The notes beneath the pieces were generated by a model. That model ran no database searches. It saw only the letters and a program-made list of their open reading frames with translations, and had not been told where the DNA came from. Both the position numbers and the translations under genes were made by a program. Shown here piece after piece: positions 63,836-64,000 of a stretch of DNA of 64,000 bases (within the stretch, counting starts at the first letter, position 1; every line of letters begins with the position of its first letter). Source of the DNA: Flagellimonas chongwuensis (GTDB lineage: Bacteria > Bacteroidota > Bacteroidia > Flavobacteriales > Flavobacteriaceae); assembly GCF_013376415.1 (NCBI RefSeq), contig NZ_WYET01000004.1, positions 186,001-250,000 of the forward strand, read 5' to 3'.

Positions 63836-64000
63836 TTAATATATCTCAAGGCTTCCCTTGCCTTCCCGAATCACTATCGGTTCATCACCCGATAAGTCTA
63901 TTACGGTGGAAGCGACATTATCCCCATACCCCCCATCGATTACAATATCCACCAAGTTCTCCCATTTTTCAAAAATTAGTTCAGGGTCGGTGGTGTATTC
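63836..64000 (-). CDS. L-threonylcarbamoyladenylate synthase (Sua5/YrdC/YciO family), C-terminal part
   Basis: The last 54 codons and stop (TAA, 63838-63836) of a minus-strand gene cut by the right edge; I translated it by hand. It reads YTTDPELIFEKWENLVDIVI, DGGYGDNVASTVIDLSG and DEPIVIREGKGSLEIY. The pattern D-GG-x4-STV-D and the final REGKG are the C-terminal signature of YrdC-fold proteins, which make threonylcarbamoyl-AMP for the t6A37 tRNA modification. Only the end is visible, so Sua5 versus the YciO subgroup is not resolved. Confidence 0.82.
   Translation of the reverse strand, partial: EYTTDPELIFEKWENLVDIVIDGGYGDNVASTVIDLSGDEPIVIREGKGSLEIY

Noticed and set aside
1-64000. tRNA, rRNA and CRISPR loci
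   Set aside because: GGTTCGAA-like strings occur only inside REP elements; no cloverleaf, rRNA or regularly spaced repeat array was seen.

Overview
The window looks like chromosomal DNA of a marine-type Flavobacteriaceae bacterium (Bacteroidota), possibly near Muricauda/Flagellimonas; the genus is an inference from protein style only. Supporting signs are -7 promoter boxes of the form TAnnTTTG, starts that do not rely on Shine-Dalgarno sites (several are TTG), many lipoproteins with short lipoboxes, Bacteroidota-typical families (DUF4251, DUF6090, a SusC-type plug domain, fused 2-oxoacid dehydrogenase E1) and REP-like elements with GTCATTTCGA arms. No rRNA, tRNA or CRISPR was seen. || Layout. 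1-2.3 kb: an AT-rich HNH/ParB-like gene cut by the left edge, then a degraded stretch. 2.3-9 kb, minus strand: a PQQ-type sugar dehydrogenase lipoprotein, a DUF4251 lipoprotein, an EamA transporter, a lipocalin-like plus glycine-zipper/OmpA pair, and a fused alpha/beta E1. 9-16.3 kb: a 2OG-Fe(II) oxygenase, SUI1, DUF1835, a nucleoside phosphorylase, an NMT1-like binding protein, ung and mutS2. 16.5-18.3 kb: an AT-rich acquired pair (HTH plus ImmA/IrrE-type peptidase, and a small partner) behind two palindromic operators. 18.4-29.1 kb: Gfo/Idh oxidoreductase, DUF885-like lipoprotein, DUF6090 protein, an AT-rich AIPR defence gene, small enzymes and a DUF4139 protein carrying a SusC-like insert. 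29-45 kb: DAACS symporter, aroC, LpxH-like hydrolase, a large FAD/Fe-S oxidase, TlpA, rhomboid, LpxL-like acyltransferase, glmM, AcpH-like phosphodiesterase, ggt, ATP-grasp and SMP-30. 45.3-48.4 kb: a LexA-like S24 repressor facing a radical SAM/DUF4130 DNA-repair pair across four regularly spaced operators. 49-64 kb: an APC permease, a uvrA-LOG-M1-like operon, a second fused E1, DoxX, holA, an HsdR-N nuclease, GT2, an OmpA lipoprotein and the end of a Sua5/YrdC gene. || How genes work together. The strongest systems-level signal is the S24 repressor unit. The repressor keeps an AG cleavage site and a Ser/Lys dyad, and each divergent promoter has its -7 box between two operators, as expected for a self-regulated, damage-inducible switch controlling a poorly understood radical SAM repair pair. 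Other DNA-repair genes (ung, mutS2, uvrA, holA) are scattered through the window, while three AT-rich insertions carry probable defence or stress-sensing genes.
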